Positions 1-8,670 of a stretch of 57,171 nucleotides of DNA are shown in pieces. A model generated the notes under the pieces. The model did no database searches. It saw only the letters and a list, made by a program, of their open reading frames with translations, and was not told where the DNA came from. Position 1 is the first letter of the stretch, and the number at the start of each line of letters is the position of its first letter. A program made the translations under genes and the position numbers. Source of the DNA: CAYGDP01 sp964348665 (lineage in GTDB: Bacteria > Verrucomicrobiota > Verrucomicrobiia > Palsa-1439 > CAYGDP01); assembly GCA_964348665.1 (NCBI GenBank), contig CAYGDP010000025.1, forward strand, positions 1-57,171, in the 5' to 3' direction.

Positions 1-4
1 TTTA

Positions 5-550
5 TCAGCCAAGTCTATTGTTTCCTACTGTCCAGTTTTGGGGGAGCAGGTCACCCGTGGGTGCGGCGAAAGCGGTTTGCGAGATTCCGTAGTGATCCAG
101 ATATGCCCTGAACTCATCAGACTTGATCTGAATGTGAGGATTTGGATCGTGGTCATGGACCTCGGCGAAGAAGCAATTCAAGAGCTTCTTGGCAAGATCG
201 GTCTCTAGCCATTCCCTTTTACGGCCATTCCAAATCTTGCCCAACAGGAAGCAAACCCAAGCTCCCTTTTCAATTGCATTGAACAGTTCCTTCTCCCTTT
301 GTGCCATATAATTTCGGTCGAACTTAACTTTCGTCCGCGTCGTCCAGTGATGATCTTGATAATTCTCAAAGGACTCGAAAATCCCGCTTGGGATAAGGAT
401 TCCGTCCGCTTGGGCAAGTGTTTCGCCCCCCATAAAATTGATGAGTTCAATAATGAAATCATCCTCTTCAATTGCAGACCGAGGCGAACTGAATCCGATA
501 CGGTCAAAACCATACGCATAGAGGACGGCCTTCTTGCTTCTTTCATTCAT
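5..550 (-). CDS. hypothetical protein, island cargo (181 aa)
   Basis: I do not recognise this 181-residue protein. It starts at an ATG whose first bases overlap the stop of the HsdM/HsdS chimera in an ATGA arrangement, so the two are translationally coupled. The N-terminal third alternates hydrophobic strands and charged helices (AVLYAYGFDRIG near residue 8, DGILIPSGIFESF near 49), which suggests an alpha/beta fold. No catalytic motif stands out, and there is no signal peptide or membrane segment. It is the last gene of a three-ORF run (GIY-YIG, chimera, this gene) in a former type I restriction locus, so it may be restriction-associated cargo; that is inference from position. It ends in TGA just inside the window edge and appears complete. 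Confidence 0.6.
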   Translation of the reverse strand: MNERSKKAVLYAYGFDRIGFSSPRSAIEEDDFIIELINFMGGETLAQADGILIPSGIFESFENYQDHHWTTRTKVKFDRNYMAQREKELFNAIEKGAWVCFLLGKIWNGRKREWLETDLAKKLLNCFFAEVHDHDPNPHIQIKSDEFRAYLDHYGISQTAFAAPTGDLLPQNWTVGNNRLG

Positions 551-798
551 GAATCTAAACCTTCCGTCAGCAGTTTCCCCTCAAACGCCCTCTGCAAGAT
601 GGACAGCCGTAATCTCGTGGTGCGTTGCAAGTTGGGGGTGACCAGCGCTAAAAACTCCACCACCACGCTAGATCGCCGCTCCGCTACTACCTTGATCTGC
701 TCAAGTTCGACGGAGTCGCCGCAGGAAAGACCATAATCCCGTAGGATATTGCGATAATTCCAGGATTTTTTGAAGAAGGCTTTGGAGCGGTTGGCCAT
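547..798 (-). pseudogene. deletion chimera: HsdM N-terminus joined to HsdS C-terminus
   Basis: This 83-codon ORF joins two type I restriction subunits. Residues about 8-31 (FFKKSWNYRNILRDYGLSCG, then DSVE) match the start of HsdM methyltransferases, which usually read like W-N-Y-x-x-x-L-R-D-x-G-x-S-x-G-D-x-x-E. Residues about 33-80 (VVAERRSSVV, NLQRTTRLRLSILQRAFEGK) match the conserved last helix of HsdS specificity subunits. The simplest reading is an in-frame deletion that removed nearly all of hsdM and hsdS. The remnant lacks the methyltransferase motifs and both target recognition domains, so it cannot act as either subunit. It lies 4 bp downstream of the GIY-YIG gene and overlaps the next gene, so it may still be translated. 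I call it a scar rather than a functional small protein. Confidence 0.7.
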
Positions 799-802
799 GG
801 CG

Positions 803-1402
803 TTACCTCATTTTGAACAAGGAATTCAATTCGTCACGAATAATGTCGTGTTTTCGACAAATAGGGCATTCCTTCCCCCATTTTTCTTTAGCAGCGTCCT
901 TCCGATTATCGCGCGGGTTGAAGAAATGAATGGCTAAACACTCTGCCTTTCCAAGATGGCTCTTCCCATTTACAAGGAAAACTTCGATGCAACTGCCTTT
1001 CAGCATGTATGCAGACTTAACGTAGTTACGCAGCCGTTCCCAACTGTCTCCTTTTCCCACATAGAGACACTTCTTTCCCTTCCAGAAGGAATAAACAATC
1101 GGACCATTGAGGTTCGACTCGGCCCATTCAAGCAGGTTCATCCCTCGCCTTAGCAAGCCACGTCCTCTGATTTGCATAAGACGACGACGAGGAGCGATTC
1201 GCTTGAATTCCGCGTGGCCTTCGCGTTTAAGAAGGTGTTTAATCGCATCTGCCAATATGTCGTTGATTAGCTTGTCACGCACTTGACGCGAGAACTTGGG
1301 AGGGTGTCCTTGGTTTCGTGGAATGACAAGCGCACGAAGCTTAGCCGTTCGTCGCTTCCAGAGGTTATCAAGTTTATTCGAGATTTGTTTCGTAATTGCC
1401 AA
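803..1402 (-). CDS. GIY-YIG-like nuclease domain protein
   Basis: A 199-residue basic protein. The C-terminal half carries the GIY-YIG pattern: IVYSFWKGKKCLYVGKG around residues 101-117 (GIY and YIG strands), a following Arg in SWERLRNY, and a Glu then Asn in GKAECLAIHFFNPRDNRKD near 152-170, as in the active site of the family. The last 20 residues hold CPICRKHD, a possible zinc knuckle. The N-terminal 90 residues are helical and Arg/Lys-rich and may bind DNA. GIY-YIG nucleases occur in homing endonucleases, repair and restriction. Here the gene sits between two HsdS remnants, so it may be a mobile or defence nuclease. Catalytic residues appear intact; the target is unknown. Confidence 0.7.
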   Translation of the reverse strand: MAITKQISNKLDNLWKRRTAKLRALVIPRNQGHPPKFSRQVRDKLINDILADAIKHLLKREGHAEFKRIAPRRRLMQIRGRGLLRRGMNLLEWAESNLNGPIVYSFWKGKKCLYVGKGDSWERLRNYVKSAYMLKGSCIEVFLVNGKSHLGKAECLAIHFFNPRDNRKDAAKEKWGKECPICRKHDIIRDELNSLFKMR

Positions 1403-2137
1403 ATGTCCTCCATGCGGAGTTTCCAGATAGCACAGTCATTGAATGTCGAAAAGGATTCCAAGCAGTTGATTGTGGTCGAGATTCCGAAAATTGTCGTCGT
1501 TGCAGAAGCACTCGTGATGCGTCGTATGTAATGCGAGACCGCACGACTTCTCCATGTATGTGGAGTTCTCTGAGTGTAATATGCAGGTAAGCATTAGATT
1601 ACAATTTCCCTTCAAACACCTGCTGCAAAATGGACTGGCGCAGGCGGGAAACACGCTGGAGGTTGGCGGTCACACTCGCGGACAACTCCTCCACCATGCT
1701 CAACAGCCGCTCCACTTCCAACACAGTGGGCAAGTAATTCGTCTACCGCAAGACGGGATTTTTCTTCGTGGTTCATTCTCAATCGGGGTGAGCGTGGTTC
1801 ATCACGAAATCGAGGCAAGCTGCCGCCCTTCCGGTGCAAGCTGCCTTATCAGGCAACCCACAGGTCGTCTCGCTATTCGTCGCCAGTTTCACATATCTGC
1901 ACTTCAAACAGACGGAAGAGTAATAGGTCGCCTTCAGGTAGGCAAGGAATAAGGGAAGTATGTCGATCCAGAGAGGCTGTGCTTGCCGCAGATTTGGAGG
2001 CTAACATCAAGCTTATCGTGTTTGTTTCTACCTTGCTCATAGCCTCGACTTCCAGCGTCGGGTAGCGCCGGATAACTCACCACTAGCATCTTGCCGTCGC
2101 CTATCGATGTGGTTACGTCAGCAAGTGTACTAGATTA
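1403..2137. other. gene-poor interval with restriction-system debris
   Basis: Apart from the HsdS tail at 1599-1742 I see no convincing gene here. Short ORFs on both strands have no recognisable motif or ribosome-binding site. The interval probably represents degraded type I restriction genes. Confidence 0.5.
1599..1742 (-). pseudogene. HsdS C-terminal remnant
   Basis: Read on the minus strand, this frame gives VLEVERLLSMVEEL, then SVTANLQRVSRLRQSILQ, then FEGKL and a TAA stop. That is the conserved C-terminal helix of type I restriction specificity subunits. An in-frame TAG lies at 1743-1745 and no target recognition domain precedes it, so this is a truncated leftover of about 47 codons. 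It is a second, different HsdS tail from the one in the chimera at 547-798. Together they show that this locus once carried at least two hsdS copies, or one duplicated copy. Confidence 0.7.
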
Positions 2138-2674
2138 TCAATCTTCTGAAAGTCGTTTTGCAGGCATTGCCTTGACATACAGGTGAAGTGTTCGCAAGGT
2201 ATCGTCTGTAAAATAAGTCTTGTTAGGCTCAATCGTGCTGGCGATTTCCGCAATCAGTTGCCTAAAATCCCACAGCTCGATTCCCAGCTTGTCGGCATTT
2301 AGTTTTGCTTCGCCTTTCCAGCCCCAAGTGACAATAACCTTTTTGTAATTCCCTCGCTTGAACCCATATTCCCGCAATGTTTGTATAACTTCGATCGAGG
2401 AGAATTTTTTCTGCACGAAATAGCCAAGTGTTCGGCGCTGCGCAGCCATGTCGCTCCGTTTTTTTAAGAGGTGCGGATTAAATGGCTGATTGGTAAGCTT
2501 GCTGTAAGAGCCAGAAACCGACACTCCGCTTTCTATATGGTAGCGAGTATGTTTCCGTGGATCAATCGCCAAGAGGTCGATCTCAAGTTGTCCAGGACAC
2601 TTGATATTCGGGATCGTCGCCCAGCCCTTCACGTAGCGGACGTAAGCCTCGACAATTTTTTCGGTCGTTTCCAT
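2138..2674 (-). CDS. small nuclease-like protein beside the type ISP enzyme
   Basis: A 178-residue soluble protein. The N-terminal half has a core resembling PD-(D/E)XK nucleases: CPGQLEIDLLAID (residues about 26-38) followed by an RYHIES strand (about 44-49), i.e. an acidic D on one strand and an E on the next. The usual Lys after the Glu is missing (HIESG), so activity is uncertain. The second half (KKVIVTWGW, then GIELWDFRQLI) forms alternating strands and helices, and the C-terminus (YFTDDTLRTLHLY) looks conserved and aromatic. It lies close downstream of the type ISP restriction enzyme on the same strand. It may be an accessory of that enzyme or independent cargo. The nuclease assignment is tentative. 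Confidence 0.5.
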   Translation of the reverse strand: METTEKIVEAYVRYVKGWATIPNIKCPGQLEIDLLAIDPRKHTRYHIESGVSVSGSYSKLTNQPFNPHLLKKRSDMAAQRRTLGYFVQKKFSSIEVIQTLREYGFKRGNYKKVIVTWGWKGEAKLNADKLGIELWDFRQLIAEIASTIEPNKTYFTDDTLRTLHLYVKAMPAKRLSED

Positions 2675-2720
2675 GATTCGTAACTTATCCTCGCGCCATA
2701 ATTGTAACTTGATTTGGCAA

Positions 2721-5700
2721 CTAAAGCACTTTTCTTTTATGCGTAAGCTGCTCCTTTAGTGGTGGGAGAGTGCTGACGATTTTCATTGTTTCCAAGCTGA
2801 CGGTGATGATGCTCTTTAAGAGGTTTAGGATGTATTTCGGATCATCGTGCTCGTGCCCCCAATCGTTGGGGTTGTTGGTGATACCGCTGTCTTTGTCGGT
2901 GGTAAGTTGGTAGCGCTCCATGATCCATTCGATGGCGGGGCGTCCGTTGACGACGTATTCGTAGGATTCCAGCGGGATGCCGCGCAGGGTGATATGGCCG
3001 TTATAAACGATGACGGTTTTGTCCACTTCCTTGCCCTTCTTGCCGAACCGCATCTTTTGAACTTCATAAAGCCGTTTTGTATCCAAGCCCAACTCGTCGC
3101 GTTGCTCTTTTACGGGATAGGGCTTTGCTGTTTCGTAATTCAGATGGATTTTCGCCAGCTTGCGCCCTGCCTGGCTGAATGCCCAAAAATCCTTCGCAAA
3201 CGGGATGCGCGGCAGCATCTTCTTCAAATCGGCGGCGAATCGCGCCTTGTATTCGGGCGAATGCAGCACGCCGTACACGTAATAGAAAATGTCTTCGCCG
3301 GTAATGCTCTGGTCCTTGTACGCCGCGCGAAACTTTTCCAACGCGTAGCCGCTGACGTTCTCCCGCCAGCCGCCTTTCGCATCGTCCAACCCAAGCTCCT
3401 CGTGTTCGCTCTCGTCGGGGGCTTGGTAATACCGGAGCGGGAAGCATTGAGATTTGGAAATGATTTCCAAGTCCGGCAATGTGTCGGTGATGAGTGCCGA
3501 GAAATCTTTCCCCGCGCCTACGCCGGCAACACAAATGGCAAGATTCATCGTCTTTTCTTCGGGGAAGAAAATCGGCATCCGATAGACCATGTCGTTCAAT
3601 CGGCGGTGGAAATAGACATGCTCTTTCGTGAATGGCCGATAGTTGGAATGGCGAATGCAACGCTTCTCGTATTCCACCTTCTTGGCTTTCTCGACATCAG
3701 CGACCAGTCCCCTTGACCAAGCAATTTTCTTCGGGTCAAAGTCAATGAAGTCGCCAACCTTGATACCCTTGACCTGAGCCTTCTTGTAACCCTCGACTTG
3801 CTCATTGAACCGCCCAATCATGCCGCTCATGGTCTGAGCGAGTGTCTTTTTGGAGAAACTGTATGCCCAAGCGTCGCGGGCTGTAGCAACGCCTCTTGAA
3901 TAGGTAACAAACACGGCTTCCACGTCCTCGCTGCCTTTTTCTTCTTTCAGCCCAACCGGCATGAACGTCCCAAACTTCTCGTCGCGCTGGTTGATCCAGT
4001 CGTAGTTCTTGTTGGGCGTTATGATTTGCCACGGAATGTTTTGGGCGCTCCCAAACTTGGTAATGGCTGCCAGTTTTTCCTCGCGTGTCAAGTAGTCGCC
4101 GATGTCATGGTAGTGGAGCGTGCAACCTTGTTTCGCGGTGTTTTTGACTAAGAGCGTGATGGCAACGGGAGTGCGTGTGCCTTCACCAAAAACGTTGCCG
4201 CGTTCCATTCGGCGCTGCTCGCCAGATGTGCGGGCATTGCCTCGAAGGTTGAAACAGTAGATAGCCGCAAATTCTTCCATCAAACACTTTCGCAATCCGC
4301 TCATGGCGTTGCCATCTACGAATCCCGCGTTGCTGACGTAGCAAATGATGCCCTTGTCTTTCACGCGGTCGCTTGCCCATCGGAAGGCGCGAATGTAGGA
4401 ATCGTAAAGGCTGTTGATATTCGTGGACGTGGAGTGTTCTGCGTAGGTGTGCTCGATGCGCTTGTCGAGCAGCGGGTATTTGAGGTTCTGGTTGTTGTCG
4501 TTCTGGCTGGTCTGGCCTGCCGAGTATGGTGGGTTGCCGAGTAGGACGCGGATGTCACGTTTGTTTTGCTTGGTAGCACGTTCGCTGTTGACCTGAAAAT
4601 GCGGGTCGTCGAATGCGCCTTTGCCCTCGGAAAGTTGGAAGGTGTCGGTGAGGACGATGCCTTCAAATGGTTCGTAGTCCTTTTTCGTCCGGTCGTGGAA
4701 GGCTTCTTCGATGTTGATGGCGGCGATGTAGTAGGCCAGCAGGACGATTTCGTTGGCGTGGAGTTCGCCCCTGAACTTGCGCGGGAGGTCTTTGTCGTCA
4801 ATGAGTCCGCTTTGGATCAGTCGGACGATGTAGGTGCCGGTGCCAGTGAAGGGGTCGAGGATGTGGACGTTCTCGTCGGTAAGACCGACGCCAAACTCGG
4901 CTTTCAAAACGTCGTCCACGCTTCGGAGCATGAAGTCCACGACTTCAATCGGCGTATAGACGATGCCCAGACGTTCGGCCATGCGGGGGAAGGCAGTCTT
5001 GAAAAACTTGTCGTACAACTCCACGATGATGCGTTGCCTGCCTTCGGCATTGTCAATGTCGCGGGCGCGCTCGCGGACGCTCTCGTAGAATTTCTCCAGC
5101 ATTTCGGTTTCCTTTTCCAAGGCTTGTTCTTCCAAGAGGTCGAGCATCTTCTGCATGGTCTTGGAGACCGGATTTTGCTTGGTGAACTCGTAGCCTTCAA
5201 ACAGGGCGTCGAAGACGGGCTTGGTGATGAGATGCTGGGAAAGCATTTCGATGGCGTCGTCTTCGGTGATGCTGGGGTTGAGCGTTTTGCGCAGTCCAAA
5301 TAGGAACTTGTCGAAGCGTTTCCGGTAGGCGTCGTCGGAGCTTTCGAGCAGCGCCTTGATGCGGGTGACGTGGCGTTCGGCAATCTTGGCCACGTCCTGC
5401 GCCCATTGCTCCCAGTATTTTCGCGTGCCGCACTTGACGACGATTTTGGCGAAGATGGCGTTTTCCCAGTCTTCGAGGTGTGGGAAATCAAACACGGTCT
5501 GAATGGTGGTCGGGTCGCCGGGTTTCGTTTCGTCGCCGCCGACACCGATGATCTGGATTTGCGGGGTGCGCTCTTTGTTCAGGTCAATCTTGTTGATGAT
5601 GGCGTTGAAGCGGTCGTCGTGAGCGCGAAGGGCTTGCAAGACCTGCCAGACGACTTTGTATTTCTGGTTGTCGGCCAGCGCCTTTTCGGGCGGCATGTCG

Positions 5701-7547
5701 GCGGGGATGCCGACAGGGAGAATGATGTAGCCGTATTGTTTGCCGGGGGACTTGCGCATCACGCGCCCGACTGATTGCACCACATCCACGACGGAGTTGC
5801 GCGGGTTGAGGAACATCACGGCGTCGAGTGCTGGCACGTCCACGCCTTCGGATAGGCAACGTGCATTGCTGAGGATGCGGCAGATGTTGCCTTGCAATGT
5901 GGTGTCGGCTTTGAGCCACTGGAGTTTTTGGTTGCGTAGCAGGGCGTTATACGTGCCGTCAACGTGGTCAACTTCGCAGTGGAGAAAATCTGGTTGCGGT
6001 TCGTCGCCTTCGTCGGTCTTCGTGGCGGGTTGGTATTCCTTGATGATGCCGTCAAAGAGGGCAGTGAGACGCTTAGAGTCTTTGATGGATCGGCTGAACG
6101 CCACGGCGCGGCGCATCGGGGTCGGGTCAATGCTGTTGTCACCGCCGTCGCCGTCCGTCTTCACGAACCGTTTTTTGAGTCCGTTGTAGCAGCCGACGAT
6201 CTTGACGGCGTCTTCCAACTTCAATTCGTTGTTCTCGTCAGCAAGTTGGAGTTGGAAGGCTTTGTTGACGAACTTTTCGTCCACGGCGAGCACCATGACT
6301 TTGTAATCGGAGAGCAGGTCTTTGCGGACGGCTTCGGAGAAGTCGAGCCGGTGCAGTTCCTCGCCGTAGATCGCCGGGTCGTCCATCGAATAGATTTCGA
6401 TTTCGGCTTCCTTGGCTTTGCCTTTGGAGGCGTCGTCGTAAATGCGGGGGGTAGCCGTCATGTAAAGGCGCTGATCGGCTTTGAGGAACTCGTCTTTGTG
6501 GACGGCGATGAAATTCGAGGCTTCGCGGGCGTCGTACTCCGTGCGCTCAATTCCGGTGGTGCGGTGTGCCTCGTCGCAAATCACGAGATCAAAATCTGCG
6601 AGTCCGAATTTCTTCTGCGCTTCCGATATTACTGCAATGGATTGGTACGTCGAAAAGATGACGGTAATGTTCTTTTTGCTGAGTGTTTTCGTTACTTTGA
6701 TCTGCTGGGCGAGCAGGCGTGGGTTGGTGTGGGCGGGGAAGGCCAAGTCGTGCGTGTGGATGTCCTCGGTTTCAGTGTGCTTGCCGACTTTCGCATCGGA
6801 GCAAACGGCAAAGGGGCTGATGTGGCGTTCGGCCTCTGCCGTCCATTCGGTGAGCGATTGCGAAATCAGAGAGATGGATGGGACAAGGAAAAGCACGTTG
6901 CCGCCTGCCGGAACGCGGGCTTCGACAATCTTCAGGGCGGTGAAGGTCTTACCGGTGCCGCACGCCATGATGAGTTTGCCCCGGTCGGCTTTCTTAAATC
7001 CCGCTTGAACATCGGCGAGAGCGGCTTCCTGATGCTTGCGGAGTTTCTTTTTCGGTTTGAGTTTGATGTCCTGTGGGCGGCTGAGTTTGAAGTTCGTCCA
7101 GTCAACCGGGCTTTCGTCGAGGTCTTGGACGCGCAGCCGGGTGACGGGCGGCTGTTGGTGGTTGAGCGCGTCTTCGGCGTTCCTGCCCCACTTGTCCGTT
7201 GTGGACACAATCAGACGGTGCTTGAATGGTTCTTTGCCGGACGCGGTGAAGAAAGAATCTATGTCCTCTTTTTGAAGGTAATGGTCGGGCATGAAAAACT
7301 TGCACTGGATCGCCCAAACGTTGCCTGTCGCCCGCTCTTCGGCAACGATGTCAACACCTGTGTCCGGTCTATTGCCATGGTGCGGCCATTCCATCCAGAG
7401 CCACACATTGCCGCCGAATAGGTCTGCCCACCGGGGGTCTTTGGTAAGGTAGCTGGCAATGAGGCGCTCGAATTTGTCTCCGAGATCGCGATTATTCGCG
7501 GCCTCCTCGCGGAAGTAGTCGAGAATGTCGTGGATCGAATTGTGCAT
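2721..7547 (-). CDS. type ISP single-chain restriction-modification enzyme (LlaGI/LlaBIII-like)
   Basis: One 1,608-residue chain holds a complete restriction-modification enzyme. The N-terminal Mrr-like nuclease has TGVDIVA (Asp66) and IQCK (Gln81, Lys83). The SF2 translocase has ACGTGKT at about 195-201, CDEAH at 324-328, MTATPR at 363-368 and QSVGRVMR at 591-598. A helical linker leads to an N6-adenine methyltransferase with LDPFTGTGTY (897-906) and GNPPY (1004-1008). The remaining 600 residues include the target recognition domain. Order and length match type ISP enzymes such as LlaGI and LlaBIII, which methylate one strand and cleave after two translocating enzymes meet head-on. I chose ATG 7547 because family proteins begin with a helix like MHNSIHDILDYF; the frame stays open to 7631. 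No separate methyltransferase or specificity gene is needed. All core motifs look intact. Confidence 0.92.
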   Translation of the reverse strand: MHNSIHDILDYFREEAANNRDLGDKFERLIASYLTKDPRWADLFGGNVWLWMEWPHHGNRPDTGVDIVAEERATGNVWAIQCKFFMPDHYLQKEDIDSFFTASGKEPFKHRLIVSTTDKWGRNAEDALNHQQPPVTRLRVQDLDESPVDWTNFKLSRPQDIKLKPKKKLRKHQEAALADVQAGFKKADRGKLIMACGTGKTFTALKIVEARVPAGGNVLFLVPSISLISQSLTEWTAEAERHISPFAVCSDAKVGKHTETEDIHTHDLAFPAHTNPRLLAQQIKVTKTLSKKNITVIFSTYQSIAVISEAQKKFGLADFDLVICDEAHRTTGIERTEYDAREASNFIAVHKDEFLKADQRLYMTATPRIYDDASKGKAKEAEIEIYSMDDPAIYGEELHRLDFSEAVRKDLLSDYKVMVLAVDEKFVNKAFQLQLADENNELKLEDAVKIVGCYNGLKKRFVKTDGDGGDNSIDPTPMRRAVAFSRSIKDSKRLTALFDGIIKEYQPATKTDEGDEPQPDFLHCEVDHVDGTYNALLRNQKLQWLKADTTLQGNICRILSNARCLSEGVDVPALDAVMFLNPRNSVVDVVQSVGRVMRKSPGKQYGYIILPVGIPADMPPEKALADNQKYKVVWQVLQALRAHDDRFNAIINKIDLNKERTPQIQIIGVGGDETKPGDPTTIQTVFDFPHLEDWENAIFAKIVVKCGTRKYWEQWAQDVAKIAERHVTRIKALLESSDDAYRKRFDKFLFGLRKTLNPSITEDDAIEMLSQHLITKPVFDALFEGYEFTKQNPVSKTMQKMLDLLEEQALEKETEMLEKFYESVRERARDIDNAEGRQRIIVELYDKFFKTAFPRMAERLGIVYTPIEVVDFMLRSVDDVLKAEFGVGLTDENVHILDPFTGTGTYIVRLIQSGLIDDKDLPRKFRGELHANEIVLLAYYIAAINIEEAFHDRTKKDYEPFEGIVLTDTFQLSEGKGAFDDPHFQVNSERATKQNKRDIRVLLGNPPYSAGQTSQNDNNQNLKYPLLDKRIEHTYAEHSTSTNINSLYDSYIRAFRWASDRVKDKGIICYVSNAGFVDGNAMSGLRKCLMEEFAAIYCFNLRGNARTSGEQRRMERGNVFGEGTRTPVAITLLVKNTAKQGCTLHYHDIGDYLTREEKLAAITKFGSAQNIPWQIITPNKNYDWINQRDEKFGTFMPVGLKEEKGSEDVEAVFVTYSRGVATARDAWAYSFSKKTLAQTMSGMIGRFNEQVEGYKKAQVKGIKVGDFIDFDPKKIAWSRGLVADVEKAKKVEYEKRCIRHSNYRPFTKEHVYFHRRLNDMVYRMPIFFPEEKTMNLAICVAGVGAGKDFSALITDTLPDLEIISKSQCFPLRYYQAPDESEHEELGLDDAKGGWRENVSGYALEKFRAAYKDQSITGEDIFYYVYGVLHSPEYKARFAADLKKMLPRIPFAKDFWAFSQAGRKLAKIHLNYETAKPYPVKEQRDELGLDTKRLYEVQKMRFGKKGKEVDKTVIVYNGHITLRGIPLESYEYVVNGRPAIEWIMERYQLTTDKDSGITNNPNDWGHEHDDPKYILNLLKSIITVSLETMKIVSTLPPLKEQLTHKRKVL

Positions 7548-7719
7548 TTTTGACGCGTTAATTCGTATTGTGTCCAGTTGGGCTACTGTGCGCAAGTGGA
7601 AATGTTTTGCCCTATTCGATTGACCGCACAAGTATAATCTGGGCTGAGTGAATCCCCAGAACTACATCAAGCTAATGGCGTCGGTCTTGCGAGAGGTGAA
7701 AAGGGTGGGTGGGGGTAGG

Positions 7720-8670
7720 TCAATCGTTTCCGTAATCCGGCTCAAATACTCTCTCTCTGTCTTCCGTCTGTATGAACTCGGACGGTAATTCTGCCGCTGA
7801 AATCTCTTTCGCCCCAAACAGGCGGAGACGGCAAATAGGACATTCAAACACCTCAACCGTATAAGTCTTTTCGACCTCCTCGGTAGGAGGCTCGACATAC
7901 GAGTCGCCATTCTCACCGATGCCCCCCCATCCTTCATCCATGGCAACAACTACTTCGTTCCGTAACGTGCCGCCCAAAAAACCTACAGACAGGCACGCTG
8001 GACACGCACATCGATCTTGACCATCCCAAGTCTGATCCTTCCATATTTGCTTCTTGGAGTCTTCGACGATCTCCTGGCGTTGCTTGGGATTTTGGTACTT
8101 CTTCAGGAAGTCTTCATTGCAGCTGGATACGCGATGCTTAACTATCCACTGCCTTGCCTTCTCGGCTTGCTCAAGAACCTTGGCGGGAGCTTTTGAGTCC
8201 TCCGGTCCAAGCCATGACTCTAGGGATTCGTCCTGCATCTTCAGTATCGTCTCGACAGTCCCCCAAAACTCTTTCTCCCACTCTTCAGCCAACATCCCGG
8301 AAAACGGTGACTCGCCAGAATGCAATTCTGCATTCCGCCGCAGCGCCATCTGTTCGCAGAACGTTTTATGTCGAGCATCAAATCGATTATCGAGATGTAC
8401 CAACCGCTCGAAAAGAGTCTTTGCCGTTATGGTCTTAATGTCGGGCGAAAGCTGTCTGCCACATGCAGCGAACAACGACTGATAGTGTGTTGGGTCAGCA
8501 ACGAGAGTTGGATGGACTTTTGCCAACGCAGCTTTGCCAAGAAGCTCAAGGGCGAGGGATGCCCAAAGTTGGTACTCCTCGGTATCGTTGGGCGTCTGGG
8601 CACGAAAGCCCCGGCGAATGTAAACCTGCGACTTAGCGTAGAGTGCTTCCCGATCCAAGGCTGGATTCAT
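7720..8670 (-). CDS. HEPN-motif protein with C-terminal zinc ribbon
   Basis: A 316-residue protein, not assigned to a named family. The N-terminal half is helical and contains RRNAELHSG near residues 112-120, the R-[N/D/H]-x-x-x-H signature of HEPN ribonucleases found in many toxin and abortive-infection systems. The C-terminal third has two paired-cysteine knuckles, CACPAC (about 219-224) and CPICRLR (about 276-282), which would make a zinc ribbon for nucleic-acid binding. Its start overlaps the stop of the upstream oxygenase gene by 4 bp (ATGA), so the two are co-translated. A conserved HEPN motif in an island with other defence genes suggests an RNA-targeting effector. The fold and activity are inferred, since such short motifs occur by chance. 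Confidence 0.55.
   Translation of the reverse strand: MNPALDREALYAKSQVYIRRGFRAQTPNDTEEYQLWASLALELLGKAALAKVHPTLVADPTHYQSLFAACGRQLSPDIKTITAKTLFERLVHLDNRFDARHKTFCEQMALRRNAELHSGESPFSGMLAEEWEKEFWGTVETILKMQDESLESWLGPEDSKAPAKVLEQAEKARQWIVKHRVSSCNEDFLKKYQNPKQRQEIVEDSKKQIWKDQTWDGQDRCACPACLSVGFLGGTLRNEVVVAMDEGWGGIGENGDSYVEPPTEEVEKTYTVEVFECPICRLRLFGAKEISAAELPSEFIQTEDRERVFEPDYGND

Noticed and set aside
5964..7421. A 485-codon ORF on the plus strand
   Set aside because: It is exactly antisense to the motif-rich type ISP enzyme and has no recognisable domain.
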